A stretch of 64,000 nt of DNA from Janthinobacterium sp. ROICE36 (lineage in GTDB: Bacteria; Pseudomonadota; Gammaproteobacteria; Burkholderiales; Burkholderiaceae_D), in the NCBI RefSeq assembly GCF_002869965.1, contig NZ_PEBS01000015.1, positions 1-64,000 on the forward strand, written 5' to 3'. The translations under genes and the position numbers were made by a program. This document shows positions 46,320-54,244 of the stretch, one piece after another. Below the pieces are notes generated by a model. The model ran no database searches, was not told where the DNA came from, and worked only from the letters and a program-made list of their open reading frames with translations. Each line of letters starts with the position of its first letter. The first letter of the stretch is position 1.

Positions 46320-47968
46320 GCTTGCTGTACTCCGGCGGCCAGCGTGGCCAGCACCAGTTCATGCGACGCAGACGTGATGCACGGGCTACCCAGTGGTTTC
46401 AACAGGATGAACTTGATGGCGCCGCCCTCGTTTTTCTTGTCCACTTCCATCAGTTCCAGCCAGCGCTCGACACCCAGATCCGGCGCCTTGATCGGCAAGC
46501 CGGCGGCGGCGACGAGCTTGCGCACGCGCTCCACGGCTGCCTGGTCGATATAGCCCATGCGGCAGGACAGGTCGGCCGCCATCACCATGCCGCAGCCGAC
46601 GGCTTCGCCATGCAGCCAATGGCCATAGCCCAGGCCCGCCTCGATGGCGTGGCCGAAGGTGTGGCCGAAATTCAGGATGGCGCGCAAGCCGCCTTCGCGC
46701 TCGTCCTGGCGCACCACGTCAGCCTTGATTTCGCACGAACGGGCAATCGCATACGCCAAAGCCCCCTTGTCGCGTGCCATCAGCTTGGCCATGTTCGCCT
46801 CGATCCAGTCGAAGAAGCCAGCATCGATGATGGCGCCATGCTTGATCACTTCGGCCAGGCCGGCCGACAGCTCGCGCGCCGGCAGGGTTTCCAGGGTCGA
46901 GGTGTCGGCGATCACGGCACGCGGCTGGTAGAAGGCGCCGATCATGTTTTTGCCCAGCGGGTGGTTGATGCCCGTCTTGCCGCCGACGGAGGAATCGACC
47001 TGCGCCAGCAAGGTGGTGGGCACCTGCACGAAGCCGATGCCGCGCATGTAGCTGGCAGCCGCATAGCCGGTCAGGTCGCCGATCACGCCGCCGCCCAGCG
47101 CCACCAGGGTAGTCTTGCGGTCGCATTTATTGGCCAGCAGCGCATCGAAGATCTGCATCAGGCTGGCCCAGTTTTTATATTCTTCGCCGTCCGGCAGGAC
47201 GATGCAGATCACTTCGCGGCCATCGCTGGCCAGCGCCGCCTGCAGGCGGCCCAGGTAAAGGGGGGCGACGGTGGTATTGGTGACGATGGCCACCTTGTGC
47301 CCGCTGATATGGCGCAGCAGCGCATCGGCGTCGGCCAGCAAGCCGGGACCGATGGCGATCGGATAACTGCGTTCGTCGAGGTCTACGCTCAACAACATTT
47401 TGGATTGCTCGTTCATCGAAGGCTCTGCATGAATGACGCAGTTGGGCGAAGCCTCGCATTCGAGACTGGCCAGCTGCATCAGGATGGTCTGAACCATCGA
47501 TTGTACGTTAGGACGGCCCGTGTCGATCACAATGTCGGCCACTTCCATGTAATGGGGCTCGCGCTGTGACGTCAATTCTTCCAGCTTGCGGCGCGGGTCG
47601 GCCGTCTGCAGCAGGGGGCGGTTCTTGTCGTGGCTGGTGCGCGCCAGGATGTTGCTGACGCTGGCACGCAGGTACACGACCGTGCCCCGCTCCTTCAGAT
47701 AGGCGCGGCTGTCGGCGTTGAGGATGGCGCCGCCGCCGGTGGCCATGACGATGCCTTCCTGGGCGCTCAGGTCGCGGATGACCTCGGCCTCACGCCGGCG
47801 AAAGCTCGCTTCCCCCTCGATTTCAAAGATCCACGGGATGGTCGCTCCCGTGCGTGCCTCGATTTCGTGGTCGGAATCGACAAAGCGCAAGCCCAGTTTG
47901 CGCGCCAGAATGCGCCCGATCGTGGTTTTTCCTGCGCCCATGAGGCCTACTAAAAACAGATTTTGCAT
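46316..47968 (-). CDS. aroKB: Bifunctional shikimate kinase / 3-dehydroquinate synthase
   Basis: A single 550-residue open frame. Residues 1-175 are shikimate kinase (Walker [10 protein letters not shown] at 8-16, GGGAIL); residues about 190-550 are 3-dehydroquinate synthase ([32 protein letters not shown]). It would catalyse steps 5 and 2 of the shikimate pathway. A methionine at residue 185 (47414-47416) is where a separate AroB would start, but the frame is open through the linker and no strong ribosome-binding site precedes it. A fused protein is likely, with an internal restart possible. Confidence 0.9.
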   Translation of the reverse strand: MQNLFLVGLMGAGKTTIGRILARKLGLRFVDSDHEIEARTGATIPWIFEIEGEASFRRREAEVIRDLSAQEGIVMATGGGAILNADSRAYLKERGTVVYLRASVSNILARTSHDKNRPLLQTADPRRKLEELTSQREPHYMEVADIVIDTGRPNVQSMVQTILMQLASLECEASPNCVIHAEPSMNEQSKMLLSVDLDERSYPIAIGPGLLADADALLRHISGHKVAIVTNTTVAPLYLGRLQAALASDGREVICIVLPDGEEYKNWASLMQIFDALLANKCDRKTTLVALGGGVIGDLTGYAAASYMRGIGFVQVPTTLLAQVDSSVGGKTGINHPLGKNMIGAFYQPRAVIADTSTLETLPARELSAGLAEVIKHGAIIDAGFFDWIEANMAKLMARDKGALAYAIARSCEIKADVVRQDEREGGLRAILNFGHTFGHAIEAGLGYGHWLHGEAVGCGMVMAADLSCRMGYIDQAAVERVRKLVAAAGLPIKAPDLGVERWLELMEVDKKNEGGAIKFILLKPLGSPCITSASHELVLATLAAGVQQA

Positions 47969-47980
47969 TTGCTGCGACAG

Positions 47981-50224
47981 TTATTTTGAATCACTACAAT
48001 CATTCGCCTGCCCGTACGGACTCTTCACGCCCGGTGGAGAAACATCCTGGCGGTTGAAGTCCGAGAACAGTCCCGGAAGCAAAGTGTAACCGACATAAGT
48101 TGCCTCCGTCCCGGAACTGTTGCCACGGATTGTCAATTCGACGTTCAGCCAGTTGGCCCTGTCGCGCGGATAAGTCAGTGTCACGGTAGTGGTACCGCTG
48201 CTGTCGGTCTTGCCTCCGGTGGACAGATTGAGCGGGATGCCGGGATCGAGGAAGCCGTTTTTATTCTCGTCTTCGTTCGCGTCGAGCATGCCATTGCGAT
48301 TCTGGTCCTCATTCCTGCATTCCACATGCTGCGCCACGATCCAGTTTGTTGCCGCTGTGGAAAACTGCAGATTACCCTTGTAATACGCCTTGGGCCAGGC
48401 CGCAGCAGTGATGATCACGTCAGGCACTGGATTTCCCGCAGCGTCCGTTACAAACACGGTATAGGTCTTGCGATAGGTGCTGCTGTCGGCGCCGTCGAGC
48501 ACATTTCCGCTGCCGGCGCTGATGAACAGCGATTTCTTCGTCACTGTCAGCTTGGCCGTGGCGCTGCTGGTCGATACGCCCTGCAACTGTGCCTGAACAA
48601 TTACGCCATCGACACCGGTGCTGGCCTGACCGGCGACATAGCTGACCGTGGCCATGCCGTCGCTATCGGTATTGACCACAGACGGCGAACTCAAGGAACC
48701 ACCGCTGGCATCGCTCTGGATGGTAAAGCCGACCTGGGCATTCTTGACGAGGTTGTTTTCCGCCGTGCCATCGCGCACCACGGCGCGCAGGGAGCTACGC
48801 TGGGAGGTGCTGCCTGACGTATTGGCCCCGATCACCGCCGGGTCGGCCTGCAAAGTGATGGTTGCCTGCGGCGTCAGCGGGGCGACGAATTCCACGTCCG
48901 CCTGCACCGACACACCCATGGCCTCGTTTCTGGCAATCAACGACGTCCGGCCCGCGCCGGAAGCCTGCACATAGGCAATGGCATTGCCGCCAACGAGCGC
49001 CAGCGGCGCCAGCAAAGGCGTGGCGCAGCCTGCATCCTGGTAAATCGCGCCGCGCGACGTGCTGAAACGGACAGTGCCAGTTTGCGGCGTGCCGGCCACA
49101 TCGCTGTGCACGCTGATAGCGTAGCAGGTCTGCGTTGCCAGTGTTGTCAGCGCGACATTGGCGCCAGAGACGGCATTGATCGTAAAATTGGCAGTATTGA
49201 TCGTCACGGGTATGACCAAGCTGTCGCCCTGGCCCTTGATGGTGATCGTATCGCTGGTGCCGGACTGGGCGTTGTAGCTCAATACCAGTTGCCCATTATT
49301 GTCCGTCAATGCCGTGCTGGCTGCGCCGCCCTTGACCGTCAGCGGATTGACCTGTGCGCTGAAAGTCACCGGCTTGCCCACCAACGCATTGCCGCTGGAG
49401 TCGACCAGCTTGACCACCATGTCGGTACTCGTTTTCAGGTTGATCGACGAGAAAGCATTGACGGCCAGTTTCGTGCCACTGACGCCGATGTCGGTACTGG
49501 CCGTTTGCGCGCCGGCACTGGCACTGACCTTGATCGTGCGCAGGCTGGCGTCGCCTCCCGTATTCAGGCTGACAGTGGCCTGCCCTTGCGCATTGGTACT
49601 GACCACCGTCGCGCCCAACGCACCGGAATCAGCACTGAACGTCACGCTGGCATTCGGCACGATGGCATTGCTGGCATCCTTGACAAACGCGATGACATTG
49701 ACTGCGGTACCGCCTGATGATGCGAGGGTGCCACCGGAGGAAGTCAGCAGCAAAGTCGCGATACCGGACGTGACTGGTACCACCTTGACCACGACCGGAG
49801 CAGACACGATGCCGCCGCTGCTGGCCTGAATCGTGATGTCGCGCAAGGTCGCGTCGCCTTTTACGCTGAGCTTTTCAACCACGGTGCCGTTGGCATCCGT
49901 AACGCGCGTCGTATTGCTGATCGTACCAGAACTGGCAGTGAAGGCGACCGTCTGGCCGCTTATGGCATTGTTGCTTGCATTTTTGACAATTACCGTCAGC
50001 GTGACTTCCGTGCCATCGGCTCCCGATGCAACAATGGTCATGGCGCTGGCCACGAGCGAGACGCTGGCAACGCTGCTGTTCGTACCGCCAGGAGTACCGA
50101 TGGTCGGATCGCCGCCACCGCCACCGCAAGCGGCTAGTACCGTGCTCAAGACCAACACAGTCAGCCAATTCAATGCCCGACTCCAATAATTATTGCCCCA
50201 AGATACATTCCGCATAGTCGCCAT
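47981..50224 (-). CDS. Ig-repeat surface lipoprotein with C-terminal EF-hand-like motif
   Basis: A 747-residue predicted lipoprotein: lipobox LAAC followed by GGGGG, then at least five bacterial Ig-like (Big_1, invasin-type) domains marked by repeated VTFSADSG-, TNAQGQATVSL- and TDSDGMATVSY-type strands. Near 650-680, DQNRNGMLDANED and DENKNGFLDPG look like paired calcium-binding loops. It is serine-, threonine- and alanine-rich. Starts at 50224 and 50215 are both possible. It sits between pilQ and aroKB where related operons usually have no gene, so it may be a surface or pilus-linked adhesin; the role is unknown. Confidence 0.8.
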   Translation of the reverse strand: MATMRNVSWGNNYWSRALNWLTVLVLSTVLAACGGGGGDPTIGTPGGTNSSVASVSLVASAMTIVASGADGTEVTLTVIVKNASNNAISGQTVAFTASSGTISNTTRVTDANGTVVEKLSVKGDATLRDITIQASSGGIVSAPVVVKVVPVTSGIATLLLTSSGGTLASSGGTAVNVIAFVKDASNAIVPNASVTFSADSGALGATVVSTNAQGQATVSLNTGGDASLRTIKVSASAGAQTASTDIGVSGTKLAVNAFSSINLKTSTDMVVKLVDSSGNALVGKPVTFSAQVNPLTVKGGAASTALTDNNGQLVLSYNAQSGTSDTITIKGQGDSLVIPVTINTANFTINAVSGANVALTTLATQTCYAISVHSDVAGTPQTGTVRFSTSRGAIYQDAGCATPLLAPLALVGGNAIAYVQASGAGRTSLIARNEAMGVSVQADVEFVAPLTPQATITLQADPAVIGANTSGSTSQRSSLRAVVRDGTAENNLVKNAQVGFTIQSDASGGSLSSPSVVNTDSDGMATVSYVAGQASTGVDGVIVQAQLQGVSTSSATAKLTVTKKSLFISAGSGNVLDGADSSTYRKTYTVFVTDAAGNPVPDVIITAAAWPKAYYKGNLQFSTAATNWIVAQHVECRNEDQNRNGMLDANEDENKNGFLDPGIPLNLSTGGKTDSSGTTTVTLTYPRDRANWLNVELTIRGNSSGTEATYVGYTLLPGLFSDFNRQDVSPPGVKSPYGQANDCSDSK

Positions 50225-50270
50225 CAGTCCGCTTTCGTTTGCATTGTTACTTAAACGTAAAGATGTGACA

Positions 50271-51707
50271 TTAACGCGTTGCTGGCCGATCTGCCACTAT
50301 TTTCGGCGTAATAAACACCATCAGTTCCGTTTTTTCTTGACTGCGGCCCGTGCTGCGGAAAAAAACACCAAGCAAGGGGATGTCGCCAAGAATCGGCACC
50401 TTGCTGTCCGTGCCCCGTTCGGACTGCTGATAAATGCCGCCCAACACCACCGTGCCGCCGTCTTCTACCATCACTTGCGTGCGCACGTGCTTGGTGTCGA
50501 TGGCGAAACCGGAACGCGTTTCCTGCCCCACGCTATCCTTGTTGACGTCCACTTCCAGCACCACGTTGCCGTCCGGCGTGATCTGTGGCGTGACCTCCAG
50601 GCGCAGGTTCGCCTTGCGGAACGTGATCGACGTGGCACCGCTACTGGTGGCCACCTGGTACGGCAGTTCGATGCCCTGCTCGATCAGCGCCAGCACCTTG
50701 TCGGCCGTTACCACGCGTGGGCTGGAAATGATCTTGCCCTTGCCGTCCGCTTCCAGCGCGGACAGTTCCAGATTCAGAAAACGGTTGGCGGCGGCCGAAA
50801 ACAGGCTCAGGGCGAAGCTGGCCGGCGGCAAGCCGTTGATGCTGGCGGCCGGCAAGTTGACGAATTGCGTGTTCGGCACGAAGGCGCCGGCGCCGGCCAC
50901 CGTTTGCCCCGTCGCCTCGCCCACACCCTGGTAGCTGCCGCCGATGGCCGCGCGGCGTCCGCTGCCGCCCAGGGAAAAACCGGGTAGCTGGCCCGCTGCC
51001 TGCCGCTGGTCCGTAAAACCCAGGCGCACGCCCAGGTTGCGGCTGAAACTGTCGTTCGCTTCGACGATGCGCGCCTCGATCATCACTTGTCGCGTTGGAA
51101 TATCCGTCTTGGCGATCAGCTGACGGATCTGCTCCAGCCGCGCCGGCACGTCGGTCACGAACAGCTGGTTCGTGCGCGGCTCGATCAGCACGCTGCCACG
51201 GCGCGACAGCAAGCGGCTGCGCGCCTCGCCCGCGTCCAGGCCGAACACGCTGCGGAACGCTTCCGCCTTCTGGTAGTTGAGCTGGAAGATGGCCGATTGC
51301 AAGGGTTCGAGTTCCGCGATCTGCGCGCGCGTTTCGAGCTCCAGTTTTTCGCGCGCCAGCATTTCCTCGCGCGGCGCAATCCACAGCACGTTGCCATTGC
51401 GCCGCATGTCCAGTCCCTTCGCCTGCAGCAGCACGTCGAGCGCCTGGTCCCACGGCAAGTCGCGCAGGCGCAGGGTCAGGTTGCCCGCCACGCTGTCGCT
51501 GGCGATGATGTTTTGCCCCGACGCGTCGGCCAGAATGTGCAGGGCTGCGCGCACGCCCACGTTCTGGAAATCGACGGAAATTTTCTCGCCGGCATACAGG
51601 CGCGGCGCCGTCACCTGCACCACCACCGCATCCCCGGCCAGGACGGCGCCGTGCAGCAAGATCCAATATATCGCGCACATCGAGCACATCCACACTGACG
51701 GCTTCAT
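50271..51707 (-). CDS. pilQ: Type IV pilus secretin PilQ, short form
   Basis: A 478-residue outer-membrane secretin. After a short hydrophobic signal, a secretin N0 (STN-like) domain covers about 35-115, an N1 domain about 140-215 and the secretin core about 250-470 (VEDGGTVVLGGIY, VPILGDIPLLGVFF). Typical PilQ proteins exceed 650 residues and carry AMIN domains that bind peptidoglycan; none is visible here. It overlaps the end of the PilO-PilP gene by 4 bases. Confidence 0.88.
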   Translation of the reverse strand: MKPSVWMCSMCAIYWILLHGAVLAGDAVVVQVTAPRLYAGEKISVDFQNVGVRAALHILADASGQNIIASDSVAGNLTLRLRDLPWDQALDVLLQAKGLDMRRNGNVLWIAPREEMLAREKLELETRAQIAELEPLQSAIFQLNYQKAEAFRSVFGLDAGEARSRLLSRRGSVLIEPRTNQLFVTDVPARLEQIRQLIAKTDIPTRQVMIEARIVEANDSFSRNLGVRLGFTDQRQAAGQLPGFSLGGSGRRAAIGGSYQGVGEATGQTVAGAGAFVPNTQFVNLPAASINGLPPASFALSLFSAAANRFLNLELSALEADGKGKIISSPRVVTADKVLALIEQGIELPYQVATSSGATSITFRKANLRLEVTPQITPDGNVVLEVDVNKDSVGQETRSGFAIDTKHVRTQVMVEDGGTVVLGGIYQQSERGTDSKVPILGDIPLLGVFFRSTGRSQEKTELMVFITPKIVADRPATR

Positions 51708-52744
51708 GGCGCGGCCTCCGGCACGCCGGCTTTGGCGTCACCCGTTTTTTGCAGGGACAGGCTACCGTGCCGTTCGCGCCACCCGCCACCCGCGTCCGGC
51801 AGCAACTCTTTGTACTGCAGCGCCTGTTCGCTGATCCGCGTGACCCGGCCGTGGTCTGGCCCCAGATACTGGCCTACCGCCACCCGGTACACGCGCTGGC
51901 CCGCCAGCAGCAGCGCGCTCAGGCGCCCGGCCTGTTGCACGCTACCGACCATGCTGATAGCCGGCAAGGCGACGCTCTCCAGCGCTTCGCGCACACGTTG
52001 CGGGTCGGGCCCGGCCACGCTGCCACGTTGACCCGGCGCGCCGGCGGCCGGCAATGCATCAAAAGGATCGGCCAAGGCGGCGGCTTCGTAGGGAGAGGGC
52101 GCGACAGCGGCAAGCGGGCGCCATGCCGGTGCGGCTGCAGGCGCGCCTGCCTTGGGCGACAAAGCCGCTTGCGCCGCCCGCTCCCCCGCGTCGGGCAAGC
52201 GATACGCCTGCAGCACGGCATCGAGCGTCAGCAGGCGATCCTTGCCGAGGGTCAAGGCCAACTCATGCACCGTGACGATGCGCGGCAAGCGCGCCAGGTC
52301 TGCCAGCAGCGCGCCCATGGCGTGATAGCCGCCGCGCAACTGTATGGCGATCGGCAAGACCACGTAGGGCGCTTGCGGACGGGCCGCCCCCGGCTTGAAC
52401 AGCGAAAATTGCAGACCGCGCGACTGGCCTGCGGCGTTGATGGCCGTCAACAGCACCGCCATCGCCTGCTGGTCGGGCAACTGCTGTTCCAGGCGAGCCA
52501 GCTCGGCGCCAGCCTGGCGCTGCTGCGCACGCCACTGCGGCAACAGGCTGGCCCTGGCCTGCGCCGACAGATACTCGGCGCGCAAGCGGCCTTCTTCCCT
52601 TTGCGCCGCCTGCACGGCAGCCAGCATGCCATCCAGCCAGGCGGCGTGCAGCAGGGCGGCCACCAGCAGGCCAGACAGGGCAGCACAAGCGAGGCGCACC
52701 GGTAGCGGCCACAGCGACGCAGTCTTCAAGCTCAGCATGATCAA
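51704..52744 (-). CDS. PilO-PilP fusion protein (type IV pilus alignment complex)
   Basis: A 346-residue protein. Residues 1-190 resemble PilO: one transmembrane helix (about 15-38), a coiled coil and a ferredoxin-like domain (LLADLARLPRIVTVHELAL). After an alanine-rich linker, residues about 215-346 match PilP: DPFDALP, LESVALPAISMVGSV, YRVAVGQYLGPDHGRVTRIS. PilP is normally a separate lipoprotein that docks PilNO to PilQ; here its lipobox is gone and the domain is attached through PilO. No stop codon or frame change separates the halves. Its stop overlaps the pilQ start region. Confidence 0.85.
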   Translation of the reverse strand: MIMLSLKTASLWPLPVRLACAALSGLLVAALLHAAWLDGMLAAVQAAQREEGRLRAEYLSAQARASLLPQWRAQQRQAGAELARLEQQLPDQQAMAVLLTAINAAGQSRGLQFSLFKPGAARPQAPYVVLPIAIQLRGGYHAMGALLADLARLPRIVTVHELALTLGKDRLLTLDAVLQAYRLPDAGERAAQAALSPKAGAPAAAPAWRPLAAVAPSPYEAAALADPFDALPAAGAPGQRGSVAGPDPQRVREALESVALPAISMVGSVQQAGRLSALLLAGQRVYRVAVGQYLGPDHGRVTRISEQALQYKELLPDAGGGWRERHGSLSLQKTGDAKAGVPEAAP

Positions 52745-52753
52745 CCTCCACGA

Positions 52754-53314
52754 CTAAGATTGCCCAGCGCTTTCCAACGCCAGCCGTATCGTCCATTCCA
52801 CCGCGCCGCGCACTTCCAGCCGCACTTCCACCAATTCCGGCCGGGACCAGGGCGCGGCCTGCTCCAGCGCCTGCAGCAATGCCGCCACCTGTTCCTGCGA
52901 GACCGCGTGTCCTTGCAAGCGCACCATCGCCGATTCCTGGCGCACACTGTGCAGGGCCACACCGGCCGGCATCACCCGCGCCAGCGCGTCCAGCATGCGT
53001 ACCCAGGCATTGCGTTGTTCTTGCAAACTGGCAATGGCCTGCTGGCGCAGCACCAGCGCCGCCGTCTCGTTCTGCACCCGCTTGCCGGTGACAAGGATGG
53101 CATTGACTTGCTGCATGGCATTGCGCCAGCCCGCCTGGCGGCGCAGCTGCGCGTCGAATTGCTGTTGCAGCCAGACGCCCACCGCCAGCACCAGCAACAA
53201 GCCCAGCAGCGCCCCACCGGCCAGTTGCCACAGCAGCATCTGCATACGCCTGCGCCGCACTGCCTGGCGATGCGGCAAGAGGTTGATGCATGGCACTTGC
53301 GTCATGCTCTTCAT
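52754..53314 (-). CDS. pilN: Type IV pilus assembly protein PilN
   Basis: A 186-residue bitopic protein. The short cytoplasmic tail contains INLLP (residues 10-14), the segment that binds PilM; one transmembrane helix lies at about 30-52, then a coiled coil and a periplasmic domain. The start at 53314 overlaps the pilM stop (ATGA). The conserved tail is intact although the PilM protein is shortened. Confidence 0.9.
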   Translation of the reverse strand: MKSMTQVPCINLLPHRQAVRRRRMQMLLWQLAGGALLGLLLVLAVGVWLQQQFDAQLRRQAGWRNAMQQVNAILVTGKRVQNETAALVLRQQAIASLQEQRNAWVRMLDALARVMPAGVALHSVRQESAMVRLQGHAVSQEQVAALLQALEQAAPWSRPELVEVRLEVRGAVEWTIRLALESAGQS

Positions 53315-53952
53315 CGGGCGTACCGGTGCAAAGCCAGCCCCCAGGCCAGCTGAAATGCCAGTCCGTTGTTCGGCAAGGCTTGCCATCCCCCTTGTGCAAC
53401 GGCCGCCTGGCGTGCCAGCGCCTCGCTATCCATGACGACGGGCGTCAAGCCGGCCGCCGTAGCCGCATCGAGGCGGCGCTGCACGCTGGCGCGGCGCGCC
53501 GCCACCAGCAACACTTCGATCTCCGGCTGCGTCTGGCTGGCAAGCGGTGGCGCCGGCCCCAGCTGGTAAAAATCCAGGCTGGCGTCTTCCAGCGCAAACG
53601 GCATGTATTGCGCCGCCTCCAGTTCCACCAGGATTTCCAGTTGTTCCTCGGGCAAGCCCGCCTGCAGACGGATCACATGCGCGATCAAGGCCGTGGCCGG
53701 CATGGCCAGCGCCACGCGGGTGCAGGCGCTGCCACTGTTGCGCCATGCCTGGCGCACGGCATCAGCCAGGCCGGGCAAATCTTCGACATTGCCTTCAAGC
53801 ATCACTCCTGCCGCCAGTGCGGCACTGCCGCAATGCCGGCACGACAGTTTTCCCCGCCGGCGTCTCAACTCGACCACGCGCACAGCATCATCCGCCAGGT
53901 CGACGCCCAGCAAGCCGATGCCAAGAAAACTGCGGATGGACATGTTTTTCAT
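53311..53952 (-). CDS. pilM: PilM-like protein lacking the second half of the actin-like fold
   Basis: A 213-residue protein; PilM is usually about 350. The N-terminal part aligns well (LLGVDLADDAVRVVEL, ALAMPATALIAHVIRL, ELEAAQYMPFALED, GLTPVVMDSEALARQAAV). After about residue 184 it jumps to NNGLAFQLAWGLALHRYA, which matches the very end of PilM. The missing roughly 135 residues normally hold the second phosphate-binding loop and the adenosine motif, so ATP binding is doubtful. The frame is clean, so this looks like a settled internal deletion. It is divergent from ponA. Confidence 0.82.
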   Translation of the reverse strand: MKNMSIRSFLGIGLLGVDLADDAVRVVELRRRRGKLSCRHCGSAALAAGVMLEGNVEDLPGLADAVRQAWRNSGSACTRVALAMPATALIAHVIRLQAGLPEEQLEILVELEAAQYMPFALEDASLDFYQLGPAPPLASQTQPEIEVLLVAARRASVQRRLDAATAAGLTPVVMDSEALARQAAVAQGGWQALPNNGLAFQLAWGLALHRYAR

Positions 53953-54135
53953 AGAGAAACGTGACTGGGCGAGGGGTTCTTGCCATGCGAAAGCCTAGTC
54001 CTGGCAGCGCTGGCTTGTAAACGGATTTCACGCTGCTGTCTGCGGCACGCTGCGCCTATCTGGCCCGGCTATGATCTGGCGCAGAATAATTGTTACCAAA
54101 TCCTGGTTGCCAGCGGGCCAATACACGTTTATATA

Positions 54136-54159
54136 GAGTATCGACAAGATTCGATACTC
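54136..54159. promoter_or_regulatory. Perfect inverted repeat in the pilM-ponA spacer
   Basis: GAGTATCGA and TCGATACTC form a 9-base-pair perfect palindrome around a 6-base loop. There is no T tract on either side, so an operator or small RNA hairpin is more likely than a terminator. It lies about 185 bases upstream of pilM and 86 bases upstream of ponA. Confidence 0.4.
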
Positions 54160-54204
54160 CCCCCGGCAAGCGCCACGGCGCGCTGCCACCCCGGCAAGCT
54201 CGCT

Positions 54205-54210
54205 TATAAT
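54205..54210 (+). promoter_or_regulatory. Candidate -10 box of ponA
   Basis: A consensus TATAAT lies 34 bases before the ponA start; no good -35 is visible 17 bases upstream (GCTGCC). The rest of the 292-base spacer shows only the inverted repeat at 54136-54159. Confidence 0.4.
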
Positions 54211-54244
54211 TGACCGGCATAATTAACCGAAAGACATACGACGC

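Noticed and set aside
53287..53300. TGGCAC followed by TTGC as a sigma-54 promoter
   Set aside because: The two boxes are adjacent instead of 4-5 bases apart and lie inside the pilN gene.
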